A DNA stretch of 64,000 bases from Gammaproteobacteria bacterium (lineage in GTDB: Bacteria > Pseudomonadota > Gammaproteobacteria > SZUA-229): the NCBI GenBank assembly GCA_024636785.1, contig JAGXGK010000015.1:62001-126000 (forward strand), written 5' to 3'. Below, in pieces: positions 1-8,814 of the stretch. The notes beneath the pieces were generated by a model that was not told the origin of the DNA, did not search any database, and saw nothing but the letters and a program-made list of their open reading frames with translations. Every line of letters begins with the position of its first letter. The stretch's first letter is position 1. Both the position numbers and the translations under genes were made by a program.

Positions 1-71
1 AGCTCAGAAAAGAGTTCAGCAACGGTTGATTTGCCGCTGCCGATGCCGCCAGTCAGACCGATCTTCAGCAT
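1..71 (-). CDS. coaE: Dephospho-CoA kinase, 5' end only
   Basis: Only the first 23 codons are inside the window; the gene runs off the left edge. The N-terminus reads MLKIGLTGGIGSGKSTVAEL, which contains the P-loop GGIGSGKST and matches the opening of CoaE, the enzyme that phosphorylates dephospho-CoA in the last step of coenzyme A synthesis. The ATG at 71 overlaps the stop codon of pilD (TAATG), so the two genes are probably translationally coupled. The pilD-coaE order is common in gammaproteobacteria and supports the call. Confidence 0.9.
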   Translation of the reverse strand, partial: MLKIGLTGGIGSGKSTVAELFSE

Positions 72-946
72 TATTGAAGGGAAGAGAGATAAAGCCGGTT
101 AATGTCATGGCCCCACATCAGCGCAATCCAGCCTGCCACAGCCAGATAGGGGCCGAAGGGAATGGGCTGCTGCCGCTTGGTGGCGCCGGTAATCAGCATG
201 ACAATGCCGGTGACGGCACCTACCATTGAAGAGAGCAGAATGATCTGCGGCAGCAGTTCCCAGCCCAGCCAGGCGCCCAGCGCGGCCAGTAGCTTGAAGT
301 CGCCGAAGCCCATGCCTTCCTTGCCGGTGACGATTTTGAACAGCTGGTACACCGTCCAGAGAATCATGTAGCCGAGCATGGCACCGATCAGGCTGGACTG
401 TATATCGGTAAACACGCCGAAAAAGGAGATCAGCAGCCCGAGCCAGAGCAGCGGCAGGGTAAGGTCATCGGGCAGCAACTGCGTGTCGTAATCGATCACG
501 GTCAGCGCAATCAGTGTCCAGGTCAGAATTAAGCCAAACAGCGTTTCCAGACTGACGCCAAACTGTAATGCCACCGCCGCTGATAACAGGCCAGTGATCA
601 GCTCGATAATCGGGTAGCGTGGTGAGATGGCTACGCCGCAGGAGGAACATTTGCCCTTGAGAAAAACATAACTCAGCACCGGAATATTCTCCCAGGCGCG
701 AATTTTGTGGCCACAATGCGGGCAGGCCGAGCCGGGTCTGGCTAAGGAGAGCTGCTGGAGTTTCTCATCAATCCCGGCATCACCCAGTTGCAGATATTCG
801 TGGCATTGCATGCGCCAGTCGCGCTCCATCATGGCGGGCAGCCGATAGATGACCACATTCAGAAAGCTGCCAACACACAGGCCCAATGCAATGACAGCGG
901 TATAAAACAGCCAGGGGGTGGTTTCAAAAACGTTTAGAATTTCCAT
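71..946 (-). CDS. pilD: Type IV prepilin peptidase / N-methyltransferase PilD
   Basis: A 291-residue polytopic inner-membrane aspartyl protease that cleaves prepilin leaders after glycine and methylates the new N-terminus. The first helix ends in GSFLNVVIYRLP, followed by a cytoplasmic loop with two CxxC pairs (CPHC near residue 74 and CSSC near 100) that bind zinc in the bifunctional form. The two catalytic aspartates are in DYDTQLLPD and in the GxGD-type motif GMGFGDFKLL. Length is typical. It is the third gene of pilB-pilC-pilD, 11 bp after pilC, and its stop overlaps the coaE start. Its substrates include the two pilin-like proteins encoded upstream at 4118-5192. Confidence 0.97.
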   Translation of the reverse strand: MEILNVFETTPWLFYTAVIALGLCVGSFLNVVIYRLPAMMERDWRMQCHEYLQLGDAGIDEKLQQLSLARPGSACPHCGHKIRAWENIPVLSYVFLKGKCSSCGVAISPRYPIIELITGLLSAAVALQFGVSLETLFGLILTWTLIALTVIDYDTQLLPDDLTLPLLWLGLLISFFGVFTDIQSSLIGAMLGYMILWTVYQLFKIVTGKEGMGFGDFKLLAALGAWLGWELLPQIILLSSMVGAVTGIVMLITGATKRQQPIPFGPYLAVAGWIALMWGHDINRLYLSSLQ

Positions 947-957
947 GTTTGTATGGC

Positions 958-2205
958 CTACTGTGAAACCACTTCGCCCATCTTGAAAATCGGCAGATAC
1001 ATGGCAATAACCAGACCACCAATGACGACCGCCAGGAAGGCCATGATGATCGGCTCCATCAGGGTGGTGAGGTTGTCTACCGAATCATCCACGGCGGATT
1101 CAAAATATTCGGCGACCTTGGCGAGCATGGAGTCGAGCGCGCCGGATTCCTCACCGATGCCGACCATCTGGATCAGCATATTAGGGAAAAGGTCGGGTCT
1201 TTGCGACAGACTGGATTGCAGCGTTGAACCCTGTGCGATGTCATCACGAATAGCCAGAATGGCTTTTTTATAAACGATATTGCCGGAGGCGCCGGCCACT
1301 GAATCCATGGCATCCACCAGCGGCACGCCGGCGGCGAACATGGTCGACAGGGTGCGGGAAAATCGAGCCACCGCCGAGCTGTGGGTCAGGCCTGAAATCA
1401 GTGGCATTTTGAGATACAACTTGTCCAGGTTTTCATTGAATTTTCTGGAACGTTTTTTGGTTTCCGAAAAAGCGACAAAGATTACCACCAGTATCACCCC
1501 GACGATCCAGCCATCTGAAGTCATAAACTCAGACATTTCAACCACCATCTGGGTAAATGCGGGTAGCTCGGAACCGAAACTGGCAAACATATCCTTAAAT
1601 GTAGGTACCACGAATACCAGTAGAATGACCGATACAATGGTCGCAACAACAAGCACGGAAATCGGATAGGTCATCGCCTTCTTGATTTTTTTCTTTAAAG
1701 CTTCAGTCTTCTCCTTGTAAGTCGCCACTTTCTCCAGCAGTGTCTCCAGGGCACCCGACTGCTCACCGGCATCGACCAGATTGACAAACAGATCATCGAA
1801 ATAAAGAGGGTGCTCTCCCATGGCAGTAGCCAATGTATTACCGCCTTCGACGCTGGCTTTGATCTGCATGATCAGCTCGGTCATGCTGGGGTTGGAGTGG
1901 CCCTGAGCGACAATGTCGAAGGACTGCACCAGCGGCACACCGGCTTTCATCATGGTCGCTAGCTGTCGACTGAATACCGCAATATCAGCAGGCGTGATTT
2001 TCTTGCCGCTGGATTTTTTCTTCTGTTTTTTTATCTTGCCAGGTTTGGCGGTAACGCCCTGTTTCTGTAATTCGGCTTTGACCGACTCAATGTTGGCCGC
2101 CATTTTCACGCCCTTGAGAACTTTCCCCTGTTTGTTGGTGCCTTCCCAGGAAAAAGAGGTGATGGTTGAAGTCTTAGCTTTTGTTTTAGCTTTTGCTGTA
2201 GCCAT
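958..2205 (-). CDS. pilC: Type IV pilus inner-membrane platform protein PilC
   Basis: A 415-residue protein with two repeated T2SF/GspF domains (about 75-200 and 280-405), each followed by long hydrophobic helices near 175-215, 225-250 and 380-405. PilC sits in the inner membrane, binds the PilB and PilT ATPases and the pilin base, and is needed for pilus assembly. FSRQLATMMKAGVPLVQSFD and the related FSRTLSTMFAAGVPLVDAMD show the internal duplication. The N-terminus starts with an unusual run of Ala/Lys/Thr (MATAKAKTKAKTST) before the conserved FSWEG segment. It follows pilB by 17 bp in the same operon. Confidence 0.97.
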   Translation of the reverse strand: MATAKAKTKAKTSTITSFSWEGTNKQGKVLKGVKMAANIESVKAELQKQGVTAKPGKIKKQKKKSSGKKITPADIAVFSRQLATMMKAGVPLVQSFDIVAQGHSNPSMTELIMQIKASVEGGNTLATAMGEHPLYFDDLFVNLVDAGEQSGALETLLEKVATYKEKTEALKKKIKKAMTYPISVLVVATIVSVILLVFVVPTFKDMFASFGSELPAFTQMVVEMSEFMTSDGWIVGVILVVIFVAFSETKKRSRKFNENLDKLYLKMPLISGLTHSSAVARFSRTLSTMFAAGVPLVDAMDSVAGASGNIVYKKAILAIRDDIAQGSTLQSSLSQRPDLFPNMLIQMVGIGEESGALDSMLAKVAEYFESAVDDSVDNLTTLMEPIIMAFLAVVIGGLVIAMYLPIFKMGEVVSQ

Positions 2206-2222
2206 TGTTGATTACCTTTTGA

Positions 2223-3926
2223 TTAATCCTGGGTGACACGGTTGATTTCTTCAAGGCTGGTCACGCCGGAAACCACTTTAATAATTGCAGACTGGCGTAG
2301 ATTATTGACCCCGTCTTTCTGCGCCTGATCAGCAACATCCAGGGCGGTACCGTTCTCCATGATGATGCGGCCTATGGCTTCTGATATGGGCATTACCTGG
2401 TAAATGCCCACCCGGCCCTTGTAGCCGTTATCGCAGGCATCACAGCCCACCGCCTTGTAAAGGGTGGGTTTGGCACTGATTTGCTCCTCGGTAAAGCCCT
2501 CTTCCCGCAGCACAGCTTCCGGAATGTCATGCACCGTCTTGCACTTTTCGCACAGGCGCCGACCCAGACGCTGGGCAATGATCAGGTTAACGGCGGCGGC
2601 AATATTAAACGGCGGCACGCCCATATTTACCAGACGCGCCAGAGTCAGCGGTGCATCGTTGGTGTGCAGGGTGGACATCACCATGTGGCCGGTTTGCGCG
2701 GCCTTGATGGCAATTTCAGCAGTGGCCAGGTCACGAATCTCACCGACCATGATAATGTCAGGATCCTGACGCAGGAAGGCACGCAGCGCGGCTTCGAAGG
2801 TCATGCCGGTTTTTTCGTTAACGTTTACCTGGTTAATGCCTTCCAGGTTGATTTCCACCGGATCCTCGGCGGTGGAGATGTTGGTGTCTTCGGTATTGAG
2901 AATATTCAGGCCGGTGTAGAGCGAGACGGTTTTACCACTACCGGTCGGCCCGGTCACCAGAATCATGCCATAGGGATTGGCCAGCGCATTCATGTAATGC
3001 TCTTTCTGATCGGGTTCATAGCCCAGCATGTCGATGCCGAGCGAGGCGCTGGACGGGTCGAGAATACGCATCACCACCTTTTCACCGAACAGCGTGGGGC
3101 AGGTGTTCACACGAAAATCGATGGCCTTGTTCTTGGAAATTTTCAGTTTGATACGACCATCCTGCGGCACCCGGCGTTCGGCGGTATCCATCTTTGACAT
3201 CACTTTCAGGCGGGCGGCCATTTTCATGCTCAGACCAATCGGCGGAGAGGCGACTTCGCGCAACACTCCGTCGATGCGGAAACGCACCCGGTATCGCTTT
3301 TCATAGGGTTCGAAATGAAGGTCGGAGGCACCTTTTTTGATGGCATCGAGCAGCATCTTGTTGATGAACTTGACCACCGGCGTGTCATCAATGCTGGAGC
3401 CGGTATCCTCATCCCTGGGTGCTTCATCGGTATCGGTGAACTCAAGGTCTTCGAGACCGTCGTCCAGCATATCGTCCATGCCGTCGTCTTCATCCAGCAG
3501 TTTCTCAATGATGCTGGAAAGCTTGTCGACTTCCACCAGCACCGCTTCGGTATTGGTGCCGGTCTGAAATTTGATGTCATCAATCGCGGCCAGATTGGTG
3601 GGGTCGGAAATACCGACATACAGGCGGTTGCCGCGCTTGTATAGCGGCAGGGCATGGTGTTTTTCAATCAGCTTGTCATCGACCAGATCTTTGGGAATGA
3701 TCTCCATATCCAGTGCATCGAGATCGAATACCGGCAGTCCAAACTCAACAGAGGCCTCCATGGCGATCTTTTTCGCCGACAGTATCTTGTTGTTAACAAG
3801 GTACTGAGTAAAGGTTATTTTTTCGCTATGCGCGCCCTTTATGGCCTCGATGGCTTTGGCTTCATCAAGCAGGCCGTCATTGACGAGTTTACGTGAAAGG
3901 CCCTGGAGTCGTAGTTCTGCAGACAT
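2223..3926 (-). CDS. pilB: Type IV pilus assembly ATPase PilB
   Basis: The 567-residue hexameric ATPase that powers pilus extension. In order: an N-terminal GspE_N/MshEN region (about 1-150), an acidic linker (DDGMDDMLDDGLEDLEF), the N2 domain, and the RecA-like ATPase with Walker A GPTGSGKT and Walker B DPDIIMVGEIRD. Histidine-box residues GHMVMSTLHTNDA follow. A four-cysteine zinc site (CEKCKT and CDACDNGYKGR) lies near 460-500, as in other PilB proteins and unlike PilT. The chosen ATG at 3926 gives the conserved LQGLSRKLV start. First gene of the pilBCD transcript; no pilT or pilU occurs in this window. Confidence 0.97.
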   Translation of the reverse strand: MSAELRLQGLSRKLVNDGLLDEAKAIEAIKGAHSEKITFTQYLVNNKILSAKKIAMEASVEFGLPVFDLDALDMEIIPKDLVDDKLIEKHHALPLYKRGNRLYVGISDPTNLAAIDDIKFQTGTNTEAVLVEVDKLSSIIEKLLDEDDGMDDMLDDGLEDLEFTDTDEAPRDEDTGSSIDDTPVVKFINKMLLDAIKKGASDLHFEPYEKRYRVRFRIDGVLREVASPPIGLSMKMAARLKVMSKMDTAERRVPQDGRIKLKISKNKAIDFRVNTCPTLFGEKVVMRILDPSSASLGIDMLGYEPDQKEHYMNALANPYGMILVTGPTGSGKTVSLYTGLNILNTEDTNISTAEDPVEINLEGINQVNVNEKTGMTFEAALRAFLRQDPDIIMVGEIRDLATAEIAIKAAQTGHMVMSTLHTNDAPLTLARLVNMGVPPFNIAAAVNLIIAQRLGRRLCEKCKTVHDIPEAVLREEGFTEEQISAKPTLYKAVGCDACDNGYKGRVGIYQVMPISEAIGRIIMENGTALDVADQAQKDGVNNLRQSAIIKVVSGVTSLEEINRVTQD

Positions 3927-4070
3927 AAGTGAATGAATTATTCCGTTATTTTATAGGTTTTGGTCGAGTTTCAGTTGAGCGATGGATGCAACTGCATACT
4001 CATGAAGCATAGACGAAAACGGATTAAATTGTCATATTCAGAGGGGTATTCGGTAAATTTTACAGGCCAT

Positions 4071-4096
4071 AAAAAACCCGGCAAGCCGGGTTTTTT
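4071..4096. terminator. Bidirectional rho-independent terminator
   Basis: The sequence AAAAAACCCGGC-AA-GCCGGGTTTTTT is a perfect 12-bp inverted repeat with runs of A and T on both flanks. It lies 21 bp past the stop of the small pilin-like gene (minus strand) and separates it from pilB. A two-base loop is tight, so the actual loop probably opens the innermost pair. Confidence 0.85.
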
Positions 4097-4117
4097 AGTG
4101 CAGTTGGATGATGGCTA

Positions 4118-4507
4118 TCAGGGCCTGGACAATGTCTGGGTAATGCTGGTATCGTTTTTGAGCGTAACGGTGATGGTATAGCATTGGGTAATGGCACAGC
4201 CGGTGCCGGCAGCGACCACATATTTGAACTGATCCTGGTCGCCAGAGGGCTTCCACTCGAGTGCAGTGGTCAGCGTATCGGTAACACCCGGATCGTAGGT
4301 TCCTGCCAGGTAGGTATCATTTTCGTAAAAATAGGCATCTTCAAAACCGGCCAGAGTCACCGCGTTCTGTTTGGCGACACCATGCTGACTGGTTTCAATG
4401 TAATTGGTATATGCCGGAACAGCGATAGAAGCCAATATGCCGACAATGGCCACCGTGATCATCAGTTCCACCAACGTCCAGCCATGAGTGTGGTATTTGT
4501 TTTTCAT
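4118..4507 (-). CDS. Type IV pilin-like protein (PilE/minor-pilin type)
   Basis: 129 residues with a class III prepilin start: a short basic leader MKNKYHTHG, cleavage after Gly9, then [20 protein letters not shown] with the invariant Glu at mature +5. The first mature residue is Trp, where Phe or Met is usual. The C-terminal part has one cysteine pair (Cys104 and Cys109) that could close a short disulfide loop. It could be a minor pilin of the PilE/ComP kind or a second pilus subunit. A clear ribosome site (AGGAG) precedes the ATG. It is flanked by terminators on both sides, so it appears to be its own transcript; I see no sigma-54 promoter in front of it. Confidence 0.85.
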   Translation of the reverse strand: MKNKYHTHGWTLVELMITVAIVGILASIAVPAYTNYIETSQHGVAKQNAVTLAGFEDAYFYENDTYLAGTYDPGVTDTLTTALEWKPSGDQDQFKYVVAAGTGCAITQCYTITVTLKNDTSITQTLSRP

Positions 4508-4665
4508 TCTGTACGCTCCTGCTTTTATGCGGTTATAGGATGATTATGCCTCAACTTTTAGTGCATGTAAGTCGATTAGTCATTATTTATGAATGAAAGG
4601 CTGTTTTTGAGCGATAGCAAGCTAACTGCATGTGCAATAGTTATCCATTTGTCCAGAAAAAACAG

Positions 4666-4690
4666 AAGGGGCGCCATTACGGCGCCCCTT
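4666..4690 (-). terminator. Rho-independent terminator after the large pilin gene
   Basis: A 10-bp perfect stem, AAGGGGCGCC / GGCGCCCCTT, with a five-base loop. Read on the minus strand it is followed within three bases by TTTTTT. It lies 44 bp after the stop of the 152-residue pilin gene, as expected for a strongly transcribed pilin cistron. Confidence 0.88.
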
Positions 4691-4733
4691 TATACTACTT
4701 ATTTAACGTCATATCCTTACATGCTCAGGATTA

Positions 4734-5192
4734 TTAGTTAATGGTTTTCGTAGAAGCTGTGCCACTATTGGCCAGTGACTTATAGTCCGGTGTAGTAATT
4801 GTTATTGCAGTAGTTGAAAGAGGACCACCAGAAATTCCAACGACACCATTAGTAGCAGTACCGGATGCTGCAAATGCATCGGAGCCGTCTGGTGATTTAG
4901 AGTTGGTTGTACTGTTCAGGTAAGCAAACCATTCAGCGGCAGTTGCTGTTTCTGCATCATTGGTGGCACCAATGGCAGTTGGCGTAATGCCCAGGGCTTT
5001 CTGAGACTTCGCCTTCGATGCTTCATTTTTGATGATGCGGAACGCTTCGTCACCGTTGCTGACTACTTTGGTTGCATTCGATGTATCAATGTAGCTGTTA
5101 TAAGAAGGGATCGCGATGGATGCCAGAATACCGATAATGGCAACTACGATCATGAGCTCGATCAGGGTAAAACCTTGTTGTACTTGTTTCAT
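4734..5192 (-). CDS. pilA: Type IV pilin, probable major subunit PilA
   Basis: 152 residues: leader MKQVQQG, then [20 protein letters not shown] with Phe+1 and Glu+5, the standard class III signal cut by PilD. The globular part is rich in Ser, Thr, Ala and Gly. The protein contains no cysteine at all, so it cannot form the C-terminal disulfide D-region that marks most type IVa pilins; the fold must be closed in another way. It has its own strong terminator and a sigma-54 promoter 88 bp upstream, and pilRS lies next to it, which together point to the main PilR-controlled subunit. Calling it the major pilin is an inference from context. Confidence 0.88.
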   Translation of the reverse strand: MKQVQQGFTLIELMIVVAIIGILASIAIPSYNSYIDTSNATKVVSNGDEAFRIIKNEASKAKSQKALGITPTAIGATNDAETATAAEWFAYLNSTTNSKSPDGSDAFAASGTATNGVVGISGGPLSTTAITITTPDYKSLANSGTASTKTIN

Positions 5193-5279
5193 GTTAATTC
5201 CTCTTTCAAAAAAATTCGGATGGTAATGGGTGGTTATTTTGTTTATTTAAAACCCCATCGTTGGGATTGCTATATACAA

Positions 5280-5295
5280 AGCAGTTGCTGTGCCA
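5280..5295 (-). promoter_or_regulatory. Sigma-54 promoter of the pilin gene
   Basis: On the minus strand the sequence is TGGCACAGCAACTGCT. It matches the sigma-54 consensus TGGCAC-N5-TTGCW in all but one position, with GG and GC exactly the required 12 bases apart. The predicted start of transcription is near 5269, giving a leader of about 77 bases before the pilin ATG at 5192. The neighbouring PilR is a sigma-54 activator, which makes the assignment coherent. Confidence 0.88.
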
Positions 5296-5374
5296 ATTAT
5301 CATAAATAGCATTAAATTACTTATAAAACAAAAAGATAGATGATTCTAAGCAGGCGGGTAAGCCATGATTGAAA

Positions 5375-5407
5375 TGACATCAATGTAAGAAAGTGACATT
5401 TTTGTCA
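5375..5407 (-). promoter_or_regulatory. Candidate PilR enhancer sites upstream of the pilin promoter
   Basis: Two TGTCA words on the minus strand (5375-5379 and 5394-5398) lie 19 bases apart, and a third in opposite orientation (5403-5407) makes the inverted repeat TGACA-TTTT-TGTCA. PilR of Pseudomonas aeruginosa binds tracts ending in C/GTGTC upstream of pilA. These words lie about 80-110 bp upstream of the -24/-12 element, the usual enhancer distance. The match is short, so this is a hypothesis. Confidence 0.45.
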
Positions 5408-5467
5408 TACATTTTGTCGGGATGTGCCGTATGGTGATTCCATTCCGTTAAATGCGAAAGATACAGG

Positions 5468-5647
<180 letters not shown>

Positions 5648-5668
5648 AATGTTTTTTCAATGTTTTTT

Positions 5669-6985
5669 TCAATCAATTTCCAGTTTTTCCAGCCGGTAGC
5701 GTAACTGCCTCAGGCTGAGCCCCAGGCGTTTGGCGGCGGCGGTTTTGTTCCAGCGGGTTTCTGTCAGGGCCTGGATGATAGCGATTTTCTCCTGCCCGGC
5801 TAAATTCATGCTGCCGGGAATCTCGCTGGTCTCCGTTATCGGCCGGGGTTTCAGGTGCAGGTCGTGAGCGGTGATGACGTTCTTCTCGGCCATGGCCAGG
5901 GCGCGTTCCAGAATATTTTCCAGTTCGCGGATGTTGCCGGGAAAGTCGTAGTCGCTGAGCGCCGAGAGCGCGCTGTCATCGAGGCGGGGGGCTGAATTCA
6001 GTGCCGATTTCTCCGCCAGTGTTTGCAGTATCTGTTCGGCGAGCGGGGAGATGTCTTCGGCGCGTTCGCGCAGGCTGGGCACGCAGAGGTCTATGACATT
6101 GATGCGGTAGTAGAGGTCTTCCCGGAAGCAGCCGTCTTTGACCTGCTCAGCAAGATCCTTGTGGCTGGCGCTGAGGATGCGAACGTCCACCGGGATTTCG
6201 TGCGAGGTGCCTAGCGTGCGTATGGCTTTTTCCTGAATGGCGCGCAGCAGTTTCACCTGCATGTGGGTGGGCAGTTCGGCGATTTCATCGAGAAACAGCG
6301 TGCCGCCCCCGGCGGCCTGAAACAGGCCCTGTTTGTCGGCAGTGGCGCCGGTAAAGCTGCCCTTGATGTGGCCGAAAAATTCACTTTCCATCAGTTCCGC
6401 CGGGATCGCGCCGCAGTTCACCGGCACAAAGGGAGCCTCGGCGCGGCTGCCCTGCTCGTGAATCATTCGGGCCACGCGCTCCTTGCCGGAACCCGATTCA
6501 CCATGAATAAACACCGGCGCCTGGCTGCGGGCCAGCTTTTCGATCTGCTTGAGCAGCTGCTTAACCTGACTGGAGTGGCCGGTAATGGTGGTCGCGGTTG
6601 CCGGGTTCTGCTCAATGGTGCCGGATTTGGTGGCCGCTGAAATCAGGTTGCGCAGAATGTGGATATCGACCGGTTTGGAGACAAAATCAAAAGCCCCGGC
6701 TTTTAGCGCTTTTACCGCTGATTCCATATTGCCGTGGGCGGTGATGACGGCGATGGGCAGGTTGGGAAGATTGGCCTGGACATATTCAACCAGCTCGATG
6801 CCGTTGCCATCAGGCAGATGCATGTCGGTCAAGCACAGATCAAAGGTTTCTTTTTTCAGCAGCGCATAGGCACTGGCGACGGTATAGGCCGATCGGGTTT
6901 GAAAGCCCATGCGCATCAGGGTGATCTCAATCAGCTCACAGATGTCGGGTTCATCGTCGATGATGAGCACATGTTTGCTAGCCAT
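5669..6985 (-). CDS. pilR: Sigma-54-dependent response regulator PilR
   Basis: 438 residues with NtrC-type architecture. The receiver domain (about 5-120) has the acidic pair DD at 10-11, phospho-acceptor Asp54 in LTDMHLPDGNG, and Lys in SKPVD. The AAA+ domain (about 140-370) has Walker A GESGSGKE, the sigma-54 contact loop GSFTGA (usually GAFTGA) and FLDEIAELP. A Fis-type helix-turn-helix ends the protein (AAAKRLGLSLRQLRYRLEKL). PilR with PilS activates pilin transcription. It follows pilS by 2 bp, and a sigma-54 promoter lies before the neighbouring pilin gene. A family A repeat separates the two. Confidence 0.95.
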   Translation of the reverse strand: MASKHVLIIDDEPDICELIEITLMRMGFQTRSAYTVASAYALLKKETFDLCLTDMHLPDGNGIELVEYVQANLPNLPIAVITAHGNMESAVKALKAGAFDFVSKPVDIHILRNLISAATKSGTIEQNPATATTITGHSSQVKQLLKQIEKLARSQAPVFIHGESGSGKERVARMIHEQGSRAEAPFVPVNCGAIPAELMESEFFGHIKGSFTGATADKQGLFQAAGGGTLFLDEIAELPTHMQVKLLRAIQEKAIRTLGTSHEIPVDVRILSASHKDLAEQVKDGCFREDLYYRINVIDLCVPSLRERAEDISPLAEQILQTLAEKSALNSAPRLDDSALSALSDYDFPGNIRELENILERALAMAEKNVITAHDLHLKPRPITETSEIPGSMNLAGQEKIAIIQALTETRWNKTAAAKRLGLSLRQLRYRLEKLEID

Positions 6986-6987
6986 AG

Positions 6988-8652
6988 TTAGTGTGGGTTT
7001 TCCATGATCTGCTGTTTTTGTTCCTGAATAGCCGGGCCCCGGGTCGGTAAAAAATAAATTCTGAAGCAGCTGCCATTATCAGGTCGGGCAATGTGTTTGA
7101 TTTTAGCACGATTGTTTTCCGCCATTTCTTTGATGATGTACAGCCCGAGGCCGGTGCCTTCGCCGCTGGTGGTGTAAAAAGGCTCGAAAATGTGAGCCTC
7201 GATGTCTTCAGCGATACCCTGGCCGTTATCGATAATATCGATCACAGGTTGCTGCGTCTGCTCAGCAATGCTTGCATGCAGTTTGATGCTGAGCTGAGAA
7301 CTGTCGAGACCGGAGTGGTTGACGGCATTGGCGCATAAGTTCCAGAAAATCTGATAGAGCTGATCGGGATCGAATAATATAGCGATTGATTCCGGCATAA
7401 CCTTGATTTCTATCTGCTGCGCATTCATGCCATGGGAAGGGCAGAATTCTCGTTTGAATTGATCCAGCCAGCTCTTCAGGTTGATGATTTCAGGTTTGTG
7501 CGCGGGTTTTCGCGAGAGCTGCAAGACGTTGTTGACGACGCCATTGAGCCGCTGGGTGTGAGTGATAATAATGCGGGCCAGTTTTAGATTCCCCGGCTCA
7601 GCGGTGGACTCTTCCAGTAATTGCGAGGCGTGTTGAATGGCCGCCAGAGGGTTGCGAATTTCGTGGGCAATGCTGGCGGTGAGTCGTCCCAGCGAAGCCA
7701 GTTTGACCTGCTGGAAACGCTGATTCAGCTGGCTGGCGTCTTCCAGAAAGACCAGTGTCTGTCCCTGTGTGCCGCGGTCTTTTTCGATGGCACTGAATCC
7801 AGGCTGAATGTCGGGCAGGCCATGGCTCTGTTCAATGGGGAGCTGTAAATACTCCTGACTTGTCTGCCAGTCGGTAAAGCGTTCATGCAGGGCAGGCGAG
7901 ATCGTTTTTAACGGCGTCGCGGGGGATAATTGCGCATGCCCCAGAATGCTATCGGCGGCGTTGTTCGACATCAATATGTTGCCCTCGGGCGAGAGCACAA
8001 GAATGCCGGTGCGCATGCTGCGGATAATGTGTTCGTTTAGCTGGGTGGCGGTTTCCAGCTCGCGTCCCTGATTATCGGCCAGTTGCTCGGTATCGCGCAG
8101 CCGGCGTGAAAAATTGGAAGTGATAAAAGCAAAGCCGAAGATAACCAGCCCCAGAATACCGGAAGGGACATAGCTGGGCTGGAATTCCGGGATAACCAGT
8201 TGTGAATAGATTTGACTGCCCAGAATCGCCAGCGTGGCCACGGCGGCAAAGAGCAGGGTGAGCTGCCGGGGCATGAACAGACTTGTCATGGAAATGTTGA
8301 TGATCAGTAGCATTCCCAGCCCGGATTTTACGCCACCAAAGGCGTGCATTAAAAGCGTGATGGCCGCAATGTCTATACATGTCAGGACGATGGCCTGCGT
8401 TTTCAGGCCGGGTTTCTGCCGATGAATAAAGGCAATGAAAACCACGAACGAGGAGAGATAAAACAGGGCGGCGATAGAAAACAGAAGCGGCTGAAAATCG
8501 CTGGCGGGGACGAGCATCTCTACCCAGTCATTCAGATATACCACCAGAAGAAATAGCGCCAGTGTGCCCCGGTAGTAATTAAACTGACGAAGTCGATGCC
8601 AGCCCGGATTGGGCGGTGCGGGGATAGCGGTATGCGGGTTGGCTGTAATCAT
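6988..8652 (-). CDS. pilS: Membrane sensor histidine kinase PilS
   Basis: 554 residues. Six hydrophobic helices lie in about 28-190, then a PAS domain (about 205-300, IIRSMRTGILVLSPEGN), a HisKA domain with the H-box SIAHEIRNPLAAIQ (phosphorylated His about 330), and an HATPase_c domain with N-box NLCANAVNHS, DNGQGI and GEGTGLGLYI. This is the PilS plan: the membrane part senses pilin level in the bilayer and controls PilR phosphorylation. It is the first gene of pilS-pilR. The start at 8652 gives the expected cytoplasmic N-terminal tail before the first helix. Confidence 0.94.
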   Translation of the reverse strand: MITANPHTAIPAPPNPGWHRLRQFNYYRGTLALFLLVVYLNDWVEMLVPASDFQPLLFSIAALFYLSSFVVFIAFIHRQKPGLKTQAIVLTCIDIAAITLLMHAFGGVKSGLGMLLIINISMTSLFMPRQLTLLFAAVATLAILGSQIYSQLVIPEFQPSYVPSGILGLVIFGFAFITSNFSRRLRDTEQLADNQGRELETATQLNEHIIRSMRTGILVLSPEGNILMSNNAADSILGHAQLSPATPLKTISPALHERFTDWQTSQEYLQLPIEQSHGLPDIQPGFSAIEKDRGTQGQTLVFLEDASQLNQRFQQVKLASLGRLTASIAHEIRNPLAAIQHASQLLEESTAEPGNLKLARIIITHTQRLNGVVNNVLQLSRKPAHKPEIINLKSWLDQFKREFCPSHGMNAQQIEIKVMPESIAILFDPDQLYQIFWNLCANAVNHSGLDSSQLSIKLHASIAEQTQQPVIDIIDNGQGIAEDIEAHIFEPFYTTSGEGTGLGLYIIKEMAENNRAKIKHIARPDNGSCFRIYFLPTRGPAIQEQKQQIMENPH

Positions 8653-8814
8653 AACTTGATTAGATTCTGGATTTTATTCTGCCAAAAGGAGAGAAGTTTA
8701 TTCTGCATTTCTTATCAGTCTCTCTGATAAAATCGCGACCTGACTGGAAATCGGTTTAGTCAAAATTGTATTCCATATTGTATAAGTATGATCATAGTTG
8801 TTTAGGACGTATTA

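Noticed and set aside
2481-3197. 238-codon plus-strand frame opposite pilB
   Set aside because: It is the antisense reading of the strongly conserved pilB ATPase domain; composition (Gly, His, Val rich) is typical of a shadow frame.
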